Of a stretch of DNA of 64,000 nt, positions 23,831 to 32,074 are shown piece after piece (position 1 is the first letter of the stretch; every line of letters begins with the position of its first letter). A program made the position numbers and the translations under genes. Where the stretch lies: positions 186,001 through 250,000 of the forward strand of contig NZ_MTQO01000044.1 of the NCBI RefSeq assembly GCF_001984155.1, read 5' to 3'. The notes beneath the pieces are model-generated. The model made no database searches. It worked only from the letters and a program-made list of their open reading frames with translations, and had not been told where the DNA came from. This DNA comes from Actinosynnema sp. ALI-1.44 (GTDB lineage: Bacteria; Actinomycetota; Actinomycetes; Mycobacteriales; Pseudonocardiaceae).

Positions 23831-25350
23831 CCACGCCGGCACAAGGACTGCTCCTGCCGATCATCCTGTCCGGCACCTTCGTCCAACTGTTCAGCGTGAC
23901 GGTCATGCAGGTGGCCGTCGTCGATGTCCGCCAGGATCTCGGCGCCGGAGCGGGTGCGAGCCAACTGGTTCTCGCCGGGTACACCCTGACCTACGCCTGT
24001 TCGCTGATCGTGTCGGCGCGGCTGGGCGACCGGTACGGATATCGGCGGATGTTCATCGCGGGCATGGCGGTGTTCACCGTCGCCTCGGTCGGTGCCGCCG
24101 CGGCCCCGGCGGCCTGGGTGCTGGTCGCCGGTCGGCTGGTGCAGGGGTTCGGCAGCGGGCTGATGGCTCCGCAGATCCTGTCGATCATCCAGTCGGCGCT
24201 ACCGGTTCACCGCAGGCCCGCCGCGTTGAGCGCCTTCGGCGCCACCATGGCGGCGGCCTCGCTCGCGGGCCCGGTGCTCGGCGGCGTGCTGATCGAACTC
24301 GACCCGCTGGGTCTGGGCTGGCGGGCGGCGATGCTGCTGACGGTCCCCATCGGGATCGCGGCGCTCGTGCTGTCGCCCACCTTGCCGTCCGTCCCCGGTG
24401 GCCGTGCGACGAAACACGTCGATCCGGTGGGGGCCAGCCTGAGCCTGTCGGGGTTGGCGTTGCTGGTCTTTCCCCTCACGATGGGGCGCGACGCGGGGTG
24501 GCCGTCGTGGACATGGGTGAGCTTGGCGCTTGCCGTGGTGTTGTTGGCAGGGTTCGCGGTTTCGCAGCGCAAGGTGGCTGATCCGCTCGTTCACCCGTCC
24601 ACGTTGGCGCAACCGGCGACGAGGTGGGGGCTCGGTGTCGTCCTCGTGTTCAACGCGGGCGTGCCGTCCTTCACGCTGCTGCTGTCGATGCACCTGCAGG
24701 GCGCGTTGGGCTGGAGTCCATTGCAGACAGGGCTGAGCGTCACCCCGTACGCCGTCGGTGCGTTGGCCGGGAGCGGGATCGCGACCAGCTTGGGCAGGCG
24801 TTTCGGCGCGGGGGCGCTCACGGCGTCCGCTCTCGCGATGGGATTCGTGTCGCTCGTCGTCCCGGTGACCATCGGTGACCCCGACTTGTTGTGGGTGTAC
24901 TGGACGGCGTTGTGCCTTGGCGGGGTCGGGTTCGGAGTGTTCACCGCTTCGGCGTTCACCCAGATCGTCGCCAGGGCCCCTGCCGAAGCCGCCACGTCGG
25001 TCTCAGGACTGCTGCCGACCGCGCAGCAATTGGGCGGGACGCTGGGTGTCACGTTCGCCGGTATCGCGTACGCCGGGGGCGCGTTGTGGCACGCGATGAT
25101 CTACGAGGCGGTGGCGTTCGGGCTGGCCGCGCTCAGCACGATCGGCCTGGCGAGGCTAGGCGAGCACCGTTCCGGTGGCGATGATCGCCGAGGTCGGCTC
25201 GGGGACGGGGTCGTTGCACGTGGTGACCTGATCGCCGGATCGGGCAAGGGGTTTGCCGTTGACGAGAACGGTCGGGTTGCCCGCGACCAGTGTTCCCCGG
25301 TTCGTCGGCGGTGTTTCGAACTCCCCGCCCGGCGGCACGTGGACGGGTGA
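23827..25350 (+). CDS. MFS drug/H+ antiporter (DHA2, 14-TMS type)
   Basis: This major facilitator protein of 507 aa is of the EmrB/QacA kind. Motif A reads ARLGDRYGYRRMF, motif C is around LSAFGATMAAASLAGPVLGGVL, and about 14 hydrophobic segments are visible. ATG 23827 overlaps the hydrolase stop. The transporter part ends near ARLGEHR (about 25165); the last 60 codons are read antisense through the convergent PAAR gene and are hydrophilic with no family similarity. The stop may have been lost when the CIS locus came to lie beside it. It probably exports the substrate or product of the upstream hydrolase. Confidence 0.88.
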   Translation: MTTPAQGLLLPIILSGTFVQLFSVTVMQVAVVDVRQDLGAGAGASQLVLAGYTLTYACSLIVSARLGDRYGYRRMFIAGMAVFTVASVGAAAAPAAWVLVAGRLVQGFGSGLMAPQILSIIQSALPVHRRPAALSAFGATMAAASLAGPVLGGVLIELDPLGLGWRAAMLLTVPIGIAALVLSPTLPSVPGGRATKHVDPVGASLSLSGLALLVFPLTMGRDAGWPSWTWVSLALAVVLLAGFAVSQRKVADPLVHPSTLAQPATRWGLGVVLVFNAGVPSFTLLLSMHLQGALGWSPLQTGLSVTPYAVGALAGSGIATSLGRRFGAGALTASALAMGFVSLVVPVTIGDPDLLWVYWTALCLGGVGFGVFTASAFTQIVARAPAEAATSVSGLLPTAQQLGGTLGVTFAGIAYAGGALWHAMIYEAVAFGLAALSTIGLARLGEHRSGGDDRRGRLGDGVVARGDLIAGSGKGFAVDENGRVARDQCSPVRRRCFELPARRHVDG

Positions 25351-25545
25351 GTTGGCCGCCGCGCTGCCGACGACCGCGGCCGGAGCGCCCTCGATCAGGA
25401 CGTTGCCGCTGCAACCGTCGACGATCTTGCCGTCGAACGGCAACGGCACCGGCGTCGGCACCGGCCCGGTCGGTGACGGCACCAGCACGATGTGGACGTC
25501 GACACCGACCACCTGGTCGCCGAGTTTCGCCGCGGGCATGGTCAT
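25156..25545 (-). CDS. PAAR-domain spike-tip protein of the contractile injection system
   Basis: This 129-aa protein is built of PAAR-type beta repeats: MPAAKLGDQVVG, GKIVDGCSGNVLIEGAPAAVVGS, GTLVAGNPTVLVNGKPLARSGDQVTTC. PAAR proteins cap the VgrG spike with a sharp metal-stabilised tip. The ATG at 25545 overlaps the stop of the DUF4255 gene (ATGA), so the two are cotranscribed, leftward, away from the main rightward CIS operon. Its 3' 195 bp overlap the end of the MFS gene antisense. Confidence 0.88.
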   Translation of the reverse strand: MTMPAAKLGDQVVGVDVHIVLVPSPTGPVPTPVPLPFDGKIVDGCSGNVLIEGAPAAVVGSAAANSPVHVPPGGEFETPPTNRGTLVAGNPTVLVNGKPLARSGDQVTTCNDPVPEPTSAIIATGTVLA

Positions 25546-26147
25546 CGGTCCGGCTCCTCGCGGATCCGTGACTTCGGTTTCGGCACGGCGGCAGCAGGCG
25601 GTTGCGCCCGCGGCGGCCGGGCGACCCCCAGATCGAACACACCCGGCGCGGCCGCGACCGGCTCCGGGGTGGCCGGACCGACCGACACGGTGACGACCAC
25701 GTCGAGAGCCGGTCGCGGCGGGACACCGCACGCCAGCCAGAAGTCCGGCGGCACAGCGGGACAGCCGGGGTTGGCGACCTCGATCGGCACTGCCTCGGCC
25801 TGTTCGGGCAGGAACTTCGACGGGATGGCGTCGAGCGGGCCCAGGGTGGCGAGGACGTCGCCGAGCAGATCGTGGCCGCGCGACGGGCTGTCCGCCCACG
25901 CGGTGACCAGATAGGACAGTTCGTAACGGCGCGGCGCCACCCGGCGGCCGGTGACGCGGCCGGTGCTGTCCCTGATGTCCTCCCACCCCCCGGTCCGCCC
26001 GCGCAGGTCCTCCCGTACCCGGTGCAGGAACAGCTCCACCGCACGCCCCCGCGACCATGAACCGGGCACGTCGAACGACACGGCGACACCGGCTCCCAGA
26101 CCGGCCGCCAGCACAGCCTCCAGCGCGGTGTCCACCCAGCTCAGCAT
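25542..26147 (-). CDS. Pvc16/DUF4255-type CIS tube-terminator (cap) protein
   Basis: This 201-aa protein begins with MLSWVDTALEAVLAAGL and continues with VSFDVPGSW, an LFLHRVREDLRGRTGGWEDI segment, RRYELSYLVTAWADSPSRGHDLLGDVLATL and IPSKFLPE. This is the DUF4255/Pvc16_N pattern of proteins that cap the distal end of contractile tubes. The C-terminal 50 residues are Pro/Arg-rich. ATG 26147 is selected as the start; the frame runs on to 26306 without similarity. It is divergent from the sheath gene, with a 168-bp shared promoter region. Confidence 0.88.
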   Translation of the reverse strand: MLSWVDTALEAVLAAGLGAGVAVSFDVPGSWSRGRAVELFLHRVREDLRGRTGGWEDIRDSTGRVTGRRVAPRRYELSYLVTAWADSPSRGHDLLGDVLATLGPLDAIPSKFLPEQAEAVPIEVANPGCPAVPPDFWLACGVPPRPALDVVVTVSVGPATPEPVAAAPGVFDLGVARPPRAQPPAAAVPKPKSRIREEPDR

Positions 26148-26315
26148 CGCTCCAGTGTGGACCGGCCCGCGGTGCCACCGGCAGAGCCGGGGAGGAAGAC
26201 CACCGGGCCGACGAGCTCTTCCCGATCGGGCACGGCCGCTGCGCCATCTCCTGTTCTCCGCGAATCCACTGGGCTGCAAGGTGAGTGTGTCAGCCACGCA
26301 CGCCAAGGAGGCCCG

Positions 26316-27845
26316 ATGCCGTCCTACCTGTCACCCGGCGTCTACGTCGAAGAGGTCTCGTCGGGCTCGAAACCGATCGAGGGCGTGGGCACCGCGGTCG
26401 CCGCCTTCGTCGGGTTCGCGCCCAAAGGACCGTTGCAGGAACCGGTTCTGGTGACGAACTGGACCCAGTACACCCAGACCTTCGGGGAGTTCTCCGACAG
26501 CTGCTACCTGGCGCACGCGGTCTACGGCTACTTCATCAACGGCGGCGGCGTCGCGTACGTCGTCCGGATCGGCAGCGGACCGGCTGTCCAGAACGGCAAG
26601 GACGTCCCGGTCGCCAGGGTCGAACTCCCGACGACCGGGCCGGGAAAGTCACTGGCCCTGCGCGCGCTCACCGCCGGGGTCGGCGGCAACTCCGTCAGTG
26701 TCGCGGTCGAGGACGCCAGCGAACCGACGGACGACAACTTCAAACTCGTCGTCCGCCGGGGCGGCAAGGAAGAAGTCTTCGACAACGTGACGGTCCGCCG
26801 TGGACCGGCCAACGTGGTGGCCGCGCTGCGTCGCTCCGAACTGGTCACGACCGAGGAAGACGTGAAGGGCGGGGCGTTGGCCAAGCCCGACAAGGGCACC
26901 GGTATCTCGCTGAGCGGCGGGGGCACGCCGGACGTCAAGCTCGACTCCGAGTCCTACGTCGGCAACGCGGCCGACCGGACCGGGTTCGCCGGTCTGGAGG
27001 CGGTCGACGACATCACCATGCTGTGCGTGCCAGACCTGATGAGCGCGCGGCTCGCCGGTGCCATCGACGACGACGGAGTCAAAGCCGTCCAGCTGGCGAT
27101 GATCGCGCACTGCGAACTGATGGCCGACCGGGTCGCCGTGCTCGACCCGCCGCCCGAACTGCGGCCGCAGCAGATCAAGCACTGGCGAATCGAGACGGCG
27201 GGCTACGACTCGAAGTACGCCGCGCTGTACTGGCCGTGGCTCAAGGTGATGGACCCCGGCCGGGGCAAGCCGATCTTCCTGCCGCCGAGCGGGCACATGG
27301 CCGGGGTGTGGGCACGCAGCGACGCGACCCGGGGAGTGCACAAGGCACCGGCGAACGAGGTGGTGCGGGGCGTGCTCGACCTGCAGAGCACCCTGACCCG
27401 CGGCGAGCACGACCAGCTCAACCCGAACGGGATCAACTGCATCAAGTCCCTGCCGGGTCAAGGAATCCGGGTCTGGGGCGCCCGGACGCTGTCCAGCGAC
27501 GCGGAATGGCGCTACCTCAACGTACGGCGGTTGTTCAACTACATCGAGAAGTCCATCCTCGGCGGAACCAACTGGGTGGTGTTCGAACCGAACGACGAGT
27601 TCCTCTGGACGGCGGTGCAACGGATCATCAGCATGTTCCTGCGCCGGATCTGGCGCAGCGGCGCGCTGTTCGGCCAGACACCGGAACAGGCCTTCTACGT
27701 CAAGTGCGACGCGGAGAACAACCCGGCCGAGAACAGGGACGCCGGGATCCTGACCGTCGACATCGGTGTCGCACCGGTCAAACCCGCCGAGTTCGTCGTC
27801 TTCCGGCTCTCCCAGTTCGCCGAGGGCGCGGAGCTGGCCGAATGA
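26316..27845 (+). CDS. CIS sheath protein
   Basis: This contractile tail sheath protein (509 aa) is of the Afp/PVC/Streptomyces CIS kind. N-terminal YLSPGVYVEEVSSGSKPIEGVGTAVAAFVG and the C-terminal block (NWVVFEPNDEFLWTAVQRIISMFLRRIWRSGALFG, then QAFYVKCD, ending FVVFRLSQF) are diagnostic. Polymerised sheath contracts to drive the inner tube. AAGGAGG at 26305-26311 gives a strong ribosome site for ATG 26316. It is the first gene of the long rightward operon; only one sheath gene is present, as in Streptomyces CIS and unlike the three in PVC/Afp. Confidence 0.95.
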   Translation: MPSYLSPGVYVEEVSSGSKPIEGVGTAVAAFVGFAPKGPLQEPVLVTNWTQYTQTFGEFSDSCYLAHAVYGYFINGGGVAYVVRIGSGPAVQNGKDVPVARVELPTTGPGKSLALRALTAGVGGNSVSVAVEDASEPTDDNFKLVVRRGGKEEVFDNVTVRRGPANVVAALRRSELVTTEEDVKGGALAKPDKGTGISLSGGGTPDVKLDSESYVGNAADRTGFAGLEAVDDITMLCVPDLMSARLAGAIDDDGVKAVQLAMIAHCELMADRVAVLDPPPELRPQQIKHWRIETAGYDSKYAALYWPWLKVMDPGRGKPIFLPPSGHMAGVWARSDATRGVHKAPANEVVRGVLDLQSTLTRGEHDQLNPNGINCIKSLPGQGIRVWGARTLSSDAEWRYLNVRRLFNYIEKSILGGTNWVVFEPNDEFLWTAVQRIISMFLRRIWRSGALFGQTPEQAFYVKCDAENNPAENRDAGILTVDIGVAPVKPAEFVVFRLSQFAEGAELAE

Positions 27846-28297
27846 CCACCGCGCCGCCAACCGTGTCGCCGGTGGTCAGCGCGGCGCGGTTCTGGGTCCG
27901 CTGCGACACCTGGGCCACCGGGCTCGGGTTCTCCAAGCTGGCCGGGTTCACCACGGAGGTCGAGTTCCAGGAGTACTCGTACACCAACCGCAACAGCAAC
28001 GTCCACACCAAACAGTTCGGCAGGCCGCTGCCCCCGTCGGTGACGCTGGAGCGCGGCCTGGACGCCCCCGGGTACAAGAAGTTCTTCGACTGGCACACGC
28101 AGGCGCGCAAGAACGACCCGCAGGCCAAGCTGCCCGCCCTGTTCACGATCATGAGCGCCTCGGGGCATCCCGCGCTGTCGTGCGTGCTGGAGAACGCGTG
28201 GTGCTCCAAGCTGGACATCGACCCGGCCGAGGCAGGCGGATCCGCGGTCGTGCGGATGAGAGTGACGATCGTCTGTGACGGCATCCACCTGTCCTGA
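27842..28297 (+). CDS. CIS inner tube protein 1
   Basis: This 151-aa protein belongs to the gp19/TIGR02241 phage-tail tube family. It has VVSAARFWVRCDTWATGLGFSKLAGFTTEVEFQEY, KQFGRPLPPSVTLERGL, FFDWHTQARKN and VLENAWCSKLDI. Tube proteins stack as hexamer rings inside the sheath. ATG 27842 overlaps the sheath stop (ATGA), coupling expression. Close relative of the gene at 28330. Confidence 0.92.
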   Translation: MTTAPPTVSPVVSAARFWVRCDTWATGLGFSKLAGFTTEVEFQEYSYTNRNSNVHTKQFGRPLPPSVTLERGLDAPGYKKFFDWHTQARKNDPQAKLPALFTIMSASGHPALSCVLENAWCSKLDIDPAEAGGSAVVRMRVTIVCDGIHLS

Positions 28298-28329
28298 CCG
28301 GCAGGACGAACCCAGGAAAGGACAGTGCC

Positions 28330-28794
28330 ATGGCAGATCCCAAACAACAGCCGCAGGTCGTCTCGGCCGCCAGGTTCGTCATCGACTTCATGGGCAGCCC
28401 GATGGGCCGCATCGCGTTCTCCGAACTGACCGGGATCAGCTCGAAAGTCGCGTCGTCGGAGTACATCTACAACGACGACACCGGCAAGACCGTGAACACC
28501 AAGCAGTTCGGCAAGACCGACCCGCCGACGATCTCCCTCAAACGAGCGCTCGACGCCGCCGGAAGCAAGCAGTTGCTGCTCTGGCACGCCCAGGCACGAG
28601 AAGGCGATCCCCAAGCGCGGGTGGACGGGACGCTGACCGTGATGGACGCGTCGGGCGGCTCCGACAACAAGATCGTGTACAAGCTCCAGGGCGCGTGGTG
28701 CTCGGAACTGAACATAGCCGGGATGAAAGCGGGGTCGTCGGACGTCGCGACGATCGAGTGCAAGATCGCCTGCGAATCGATTGCGACCGCGTGA
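28330..28794 (+). CDS. CIS inner tube protein 2
   Basis: This 154-aa second tube protein of the gp19/TIGR02241 family has VVSAARFVIDFMGSPMGRIAFSELTGISSKV, KQFGKTDPPTISLKRAL, LLLWHAQAREGDPQAR, and LQGAWCSELNIAGMKAGSSDVATIECKIACE. The two adjacent tube proteins differ clearly, so one may form the main tube and the other the part next to the hub. AGGAAAGGA precedes ATG 28330. Confidence 0.93.
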   Translation: MADPKQQPQVVSAARFVIDFMGSPMGRIAFSELTGISSKVASSEYIYNDDTGKTVNTKQFGKTDPPTISLKRALDAAGSKQLLLWHAQAREGDPQARVDGTLTVMDASGGSDNKIVYKLQGAWCSELNIAGMKAGSSDVATIECKIACESIATA

Positions 28795-29195
28795 TGACGG
28801 CGATCGACCAACGCCAGGACGCCGTTCTGCGCATCGAGTTCCCCTTCGTACTACCGCGCGGTTTCGTCGACGAGAACGGCGTGCTGCACCGGGAAGGCAC
28901 TCTGCGGCTGGCGACGGCACGCGACGAGATCACCGCGCAGAACGACACCAGGGTCCAGCACAACCCGAACTACCTCACCGTGCTCCTGCTGTCCAGGACG
29001 GTCACGGCGCTCGGCACGCTGCCCACGGTCGACACACTCGTCGTGGAGTGCCTGTTCGCGTCGGATCTGGCGTTCCTGCAGGACCTCTACCGCCGGGTCA
29101 ACCAGGGCGGGCACACCGAGGCCGATGTCGCCTGCCCGTCGTGCGGGCACGAGTTCCGGGTGGACGTCGCCGGTGATGCCCCGGGGGAACGGTGA
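28794..29195 (+). CDS. CIS tail-assembly protein with C-terminal zinc knuckle
   Basis: This 133-aa protein begins at ATG 28794 in a GTGATG overlap with the tube gene. The middle block (LRLATARDEITAQNDTRVQHNPNYLTVLLLSRTVTALG, then FASDLAFLQDLYRRVN) is what actinobacterial CIS loci encode at this place, usually called a tail assembly protein. It ends in CPSCGHEF, half of a zinc knuckle. By position (after the tube genes, before the largest non-structural gene) it matches the tail-assembly chaperones of phages. Direct function is not known. Confidence 0.75.
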   Translation: MTAIDQRQDAVLRIEFPFVLPRGFVDENGVLHREGTLRLATARDEITAQNDTRVQHNPNYLTVLLLSRTVTALGTLPTVDTLVVECLFASDLAFLQDLYRRVNQGGHTEADVACPSCGHEFRVDVAGDAPGER

Positions 29196-29350
29196 CGTAC
29201 ACGGCCGACGGCCTGTGGCATGACGTCGTGTACGTCGCCTATCACCTGCACTGGCAGCCCGCGGCGATCCTCGATCTCGACCACCGGACCCGCGAGACGG
29301 TGATCGCGCGGATCGGTGACATCCACGCCGAGTCGGGAGGGACAGGCTGA
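29192..29350 (+). CDS. 52-aa DUF6760-type small protein of the CIS locus
   Basis: This short gene starts at GTG 29192 (GTGA overlap with the upstream stop) and ends at 29350, where its TGA overlaps the ATG of the next gene. The protein is a compact helical piece with LWHDVVYVAYHLHWQPAAILD followed by LDHRTRETVIARI. The pattern LxxEVAYxAYHFHW...LDLxHxER is what I recall of DUF6760 proteins found beside tail-assembly genes. Overlaps on both sides make it almost certainly real. It probably works with the 133-aa protein in assembly. Confidence 0.78.
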   Translation: MTYTADGLWHDVVYVAYHLHWQPAAILDLDHRTRETVIARIGDIHAESGGTG

Positions 29351-30492
29351 TGGCATGGCGATGGCGGCGGCGCAGGCGCAAGCCGCTCCCGGACGTGCCC
29401 CGGCGCAACTGGGCGCGCCTGCCGGTGTTGGACACCACGATCGGCGGCGCGTCGGACCTCTTGACCCACAAGGGCATTGTCGAACCGGACCAGCCACGTC
29501 CGGTCCCGCACCATGACACGGGCCCGGCAGGTCAGGCCGGTGGGATCGTCCGGCCACATCCGGTGCTCGACCCCGAACCGGACCAGCCGGACGGCATCGT
29601 GGGGGAACTCCCGGAGTCCACCCGTTCCCTGCCCGTCGTGCGACAGCACACCGAGGCACCGCTACCGCTGATCCGGACGTCCGCGCAGACCGTGGGCGCA
29701 CCGCAGCAGCCCGCGGAACCGTTCCACAACATCACCGAGTACGACCGTCTGATGGCCCAGTACGAGAACCTCGACGCCGAAGCAATCGCCGCCGCGATCA
29801 GCATGTCCTCGGTCGCCGAACCGCCTCCCTTCGCCCCCGCCCCGACGCCCGTCGGTCCCAACCGCTCGTTGCACAGGCCAACGCTGGCCCAGAGCCGCAG
29901 ACTGGGACTGACAGCCAAGAACCGCGCGAGTGCCGCCAGGGTCGCGCAACCAGAGGTTCCCCAAGAAGTCGAGGAAGACAAGGACGAGCCGGGCCGCGCC
30001 GCTCTGCCCCCGGGCGAACTGGTCTACCGCGCCACCCCGTGGTCGGCGCCGACCAGCGACGGCGCCGTGCCGTTCGCACTGTTGGCGGCCGTCACAACCG
30101 CTCCCGCCGAGGCCCCGCCGCCGGATATCCCCCCGCCTCCGGACAACTTCGGGCCAAGCTTCGGCAGCGAACCGGCAGGACCGTTGGCGGCACAGGAATG
30201 GAGACTTCCCGGCATCACGGACCTGCCGCCGATCGAAACCAACGCCGTGCCAATCGTTCCTGACACGCCACACCCTGACACGTCACACGCTGACACCGCG
30301 CTCCGAGGTGACATACAAGCCCTCCGTGCGACCGTCCAGACGTTGACCGCCCGACGGGAACCGGACGATCTCACCGACCCGGAGACCGTCAGCGCGCTGG
30401 CGGGCCGGTTGTACCGGCACATCCGCGACCGGCTGCGCACCGAGTTGCTGATCGACCGCGAACGGCACGGCACGCTCGCCGACCACTGGTAG
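29350..30492 (+). CDS. CIS-associated Pro-rich protein of unknown function (tape-measure position)
   Basis: This 380-aa protein has a very basic N terminus (WRWRRRRRK) and a long Pro/Ala/Glu-rich middle that should be disordered. A conserved-looking helical C terminus closes it (SALAGRLYRHIRDRLRTELL, then IDRERHGTLADHW). ATG 29350 overlaps the previous stop. It occupies the place where phages put the tape-measure gene, right after the tail-assembly pair, but it has no long hydrophobic or coiled-coil region. An alternative is a tail component or scaffold whose C-terminal helix docks on the baseplate. Not recognised further. Confidence 0.72.
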   Translation: MAWRWRRRRRKPLPDVPRRNWARLPVLDTTIGGASDLLTHKGIVEPDQPRPVPHHDTGPAGQAGGIVRPHPVLDPEPDQPDGIVGELPESTRSLPVVRQHTEAPLPLIRTSAQTVGAPQQPAEPFHNITEYDRLMAQYENLDAEAIAAAISMSSVAEPPPFAPAPTPVGPNRSLHRPTLAQSRRLGLTAKNRASAARVAQPEVPQEVEEDKDEPGRAALPPGELVYRATPWSAPTSDGAVPFALLAAVTTAPAEAPPPDIPPPPDNFGPSFGSEPAGPLAAQEWRLPGITDLPPIETNAVPIVPDTPHPDTSHADTALRGDIQALRATVQTLTARREPDDLTDPETVSALAGRLYRHIRDRLRTELLIDRERHGTLADHW

Positions 30493-30501
30493 GAGACCCG
30501 A

Positions 30502-30984
30502 ATGACCGTCCCCACAGGACAACCGACGTCCACGCAGCAGCTCGCGGCGCTCAGCGGCCAGGTCGGGATGACCCACCGGTTCGTGGTCGCCATCGACGAA
30601 GGGGCATACGACCTGGGATCATGGACGAAGGTGACCGGGTTGTCCGTCCGCTGGGACAAGCACACCTATCGGCCGGGCTCGGCCAACGCCGAGACGATCA
30701 TGCCGGGAAACCTGACCTACACCGACATCACGCTGTCACGGGCCGCCTGCGACGACTCCAAGAAAGTGCAGTCCTGGCTCGTGGCCACGACCAGGACGAA
30801 CAACCGCCACAGCGGCGCCATCCACATGGTCGACCACGACAACAACTACACGGTGACGTGGCAGCTCAAGGAGTTCTTCCCGATCGGGTGGCAGATCACC
30901 GAGTTCGACGCGTCCAGTGCCCGACCGGCACTGGAGACGCTCACGCTGGCGCACAACGGTTTCCTCAACGACGAGGCCAGGTAG
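30502..30984 (+). CDS. CIS tube-like protein 3
   Basis: This 160-aa protein of the gp19/TIGR02241 tube family has MTHRFVVAIDEGAYDLGSWTKVTGLSVRWDK, LTYTDITLSRAACDDSKKVQSWL, VTWQLKEFFPIGWQITEFDA and LETLTLAHNGFL. More distant from the two tube genes than they are from each other, it is the kind usually seen next to the hub, where it would form the adaptor ring between tube and spike. AGGAGAC precedes ATG 30502. Confidence 0.9.
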   Translation: MTVPTGQPTSTQQLAALSGQVGMTHRFVVAIDEGAYDLGSWTKVTGLSVRWDKHTYRPGSANAETIMPGNLTYTDITLSRAACDDSKKVQSWLVATTRTNNRHSGAIHMVDHDNNYTVTWQLKEFFPIGWQITEFDASSARPALETLTLAHNGFLNDEAR

Positions 30985-30988
30985 CCGG

Positions 30989-32074
30989 ATGTCCGCGCCT
31001 GCCTTCGGGCTGACCATCTGGTTCGACGTCTCGGTGCTCGGCCTCGGCCCGGCCGACGACCACCAACTCGGGCAGTGGTCCAGCTGCACGGGTCTCGGTG
31101 TGGAGTTCGGCACCGAGGAGTTCGGCGAAGGCGGCCGGTACGACTCCCCCGCCGTGCTCCCCGGCCGGATCAAGTACACGCGGATCACCCTGCAGCGCGC
31201 GGTCAGCACGGCGGACTCGCCCAGGGTCCAGCGGTGGCTCGAACGCGTCGCGGCCCAGTGGGTCAACTCCGGCAGGTCCGCGGCCGAGTTCGCCGGTGTC
31301 GAACTGGTCATCAAGCTCCGCGACAGCCCCAGCTCCGACGGTCCGGTGATCCAGGAGTGGCGGCTGCGCAACGCCATCCCGGTGTCCTGGAACGGACCGG
31401 CGCTCTCGGCCACCGGCGGCGGCGTCGCCACCGAACAACTCGTGCTGGTGCACCAGGGCTTCCTCACCACCAAGACGGACGACTCCGCCGCACACGCGAC
31501 CGGCGCGGACGGCAGGCTCCGGCTCGCGAGCGCGACCGACGCGAGCAAGAAGATCGTGTTCCAGTACACCCCGGAAACAGTCAAGCTCAGCCGCAAACAC
31601 GAGGTCAGAAGCCTCAGCTCGAACCCGGCCACCGAGCTGAACCTGACCAGACCGGCGCGGCTGGGGATCAGCCTCGGCCAGTTGCGCGTCGACGGCGCCG
31701 CCCAGGTTCGGACCGCGATCGGGTTGCTCAGCGAGTGGATGCAGCCCGTCTCGTCGCCGCCGCTGTCCTCGTCATCGCCTGGCCAGCCGTCGGACAGCGA
31801 GTCCGGGTCGGACGACAAGTCGTACCCGGCCCTGCAGCGGCTGCGCCTCACGCTGGGCTCCACCGAAGACGGCATCATCCAGGACGTGATCCTGACCAGC
31901 ATGGACGTGACCTACGACCGGTTCACATCGGCCGGGGACCCGTGCCGCGCCCAGGTGGCTCTGAACTTGGAGGAGTTCAGAGCGGCGGGTGGCGGCGAAC
32001 AACCGGCGGCGGCATCCACCACAGGGGACACGCCCGCACAACGACTCGCCGACACCCGGAAGTCCCCGACATGA
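30989..32074 (+). CDS. tube-domain / hub-adaptor fusion protein (Pvc7-like, no LysM)
   Basis: This 361-aa two-part protein has a tube-like N-terminal half (FGLTIWFDVSVLGLGPADDHQLGQWSSCTGLGVEF, then ITLQRAVSTADSPRVQRWLE, IQEWRLRNAIPVSWNGPALSA and TEQLVLVHQGFL). The C-terminal half begins KIVFQYTPETVKLSRKHEV and ends PALQRLRLTLGSTEDG, VILTSMDVTYDRFTSAGDPCRAQVALNLEEF. The second half matches the inner-baseplate adaptor of the Pvc7/gp53 kind, which often carries a LysM; none is seen. A Ser/Asp-rich linker interrupts it at about residue 255-275. ATG 30989; the stop overlaps the VgrG start. Confidence 0.8.
   Translation: MSAPAFGLTIWFDVSVLGLGPADDHQLGQWSSCTGLGVEFGTEEFGEGGRYDSPAVLPGRIKYTRITLQRAVSTADSPRVQRWLERVAAQWVNSGRSAAEFAGVELVIKLRDSPSSDGPVIQEWRLRNAIPVSWNGPALSATGGGVATEQLVLVHQGFLTTKTDDSAAHATGADGRLRLASATDASKKIVFQYTPETVKLSRKHEVRSLSSNPATELNLTRPARLGISLGQLRVDGAAQVRTAIGLLSEWMQPVSSPPLSSSSPGQPSDSESGSDDKSYPALQRLRLTLGSTEDGIIQDVILTSMDVTYDRFTSAGDPCRAQVALNLEEFRAAGGGEQPAAASTTGDTPAQRLADTRKSPT

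Noticed and set aside
31075-32070. An N-terminal extension of over 300 codons in front of the VgrG gene
   Set aside because: It is an out-of-frame reading of the tube/adaptor gene; the hub domain starts at ATG 32071.
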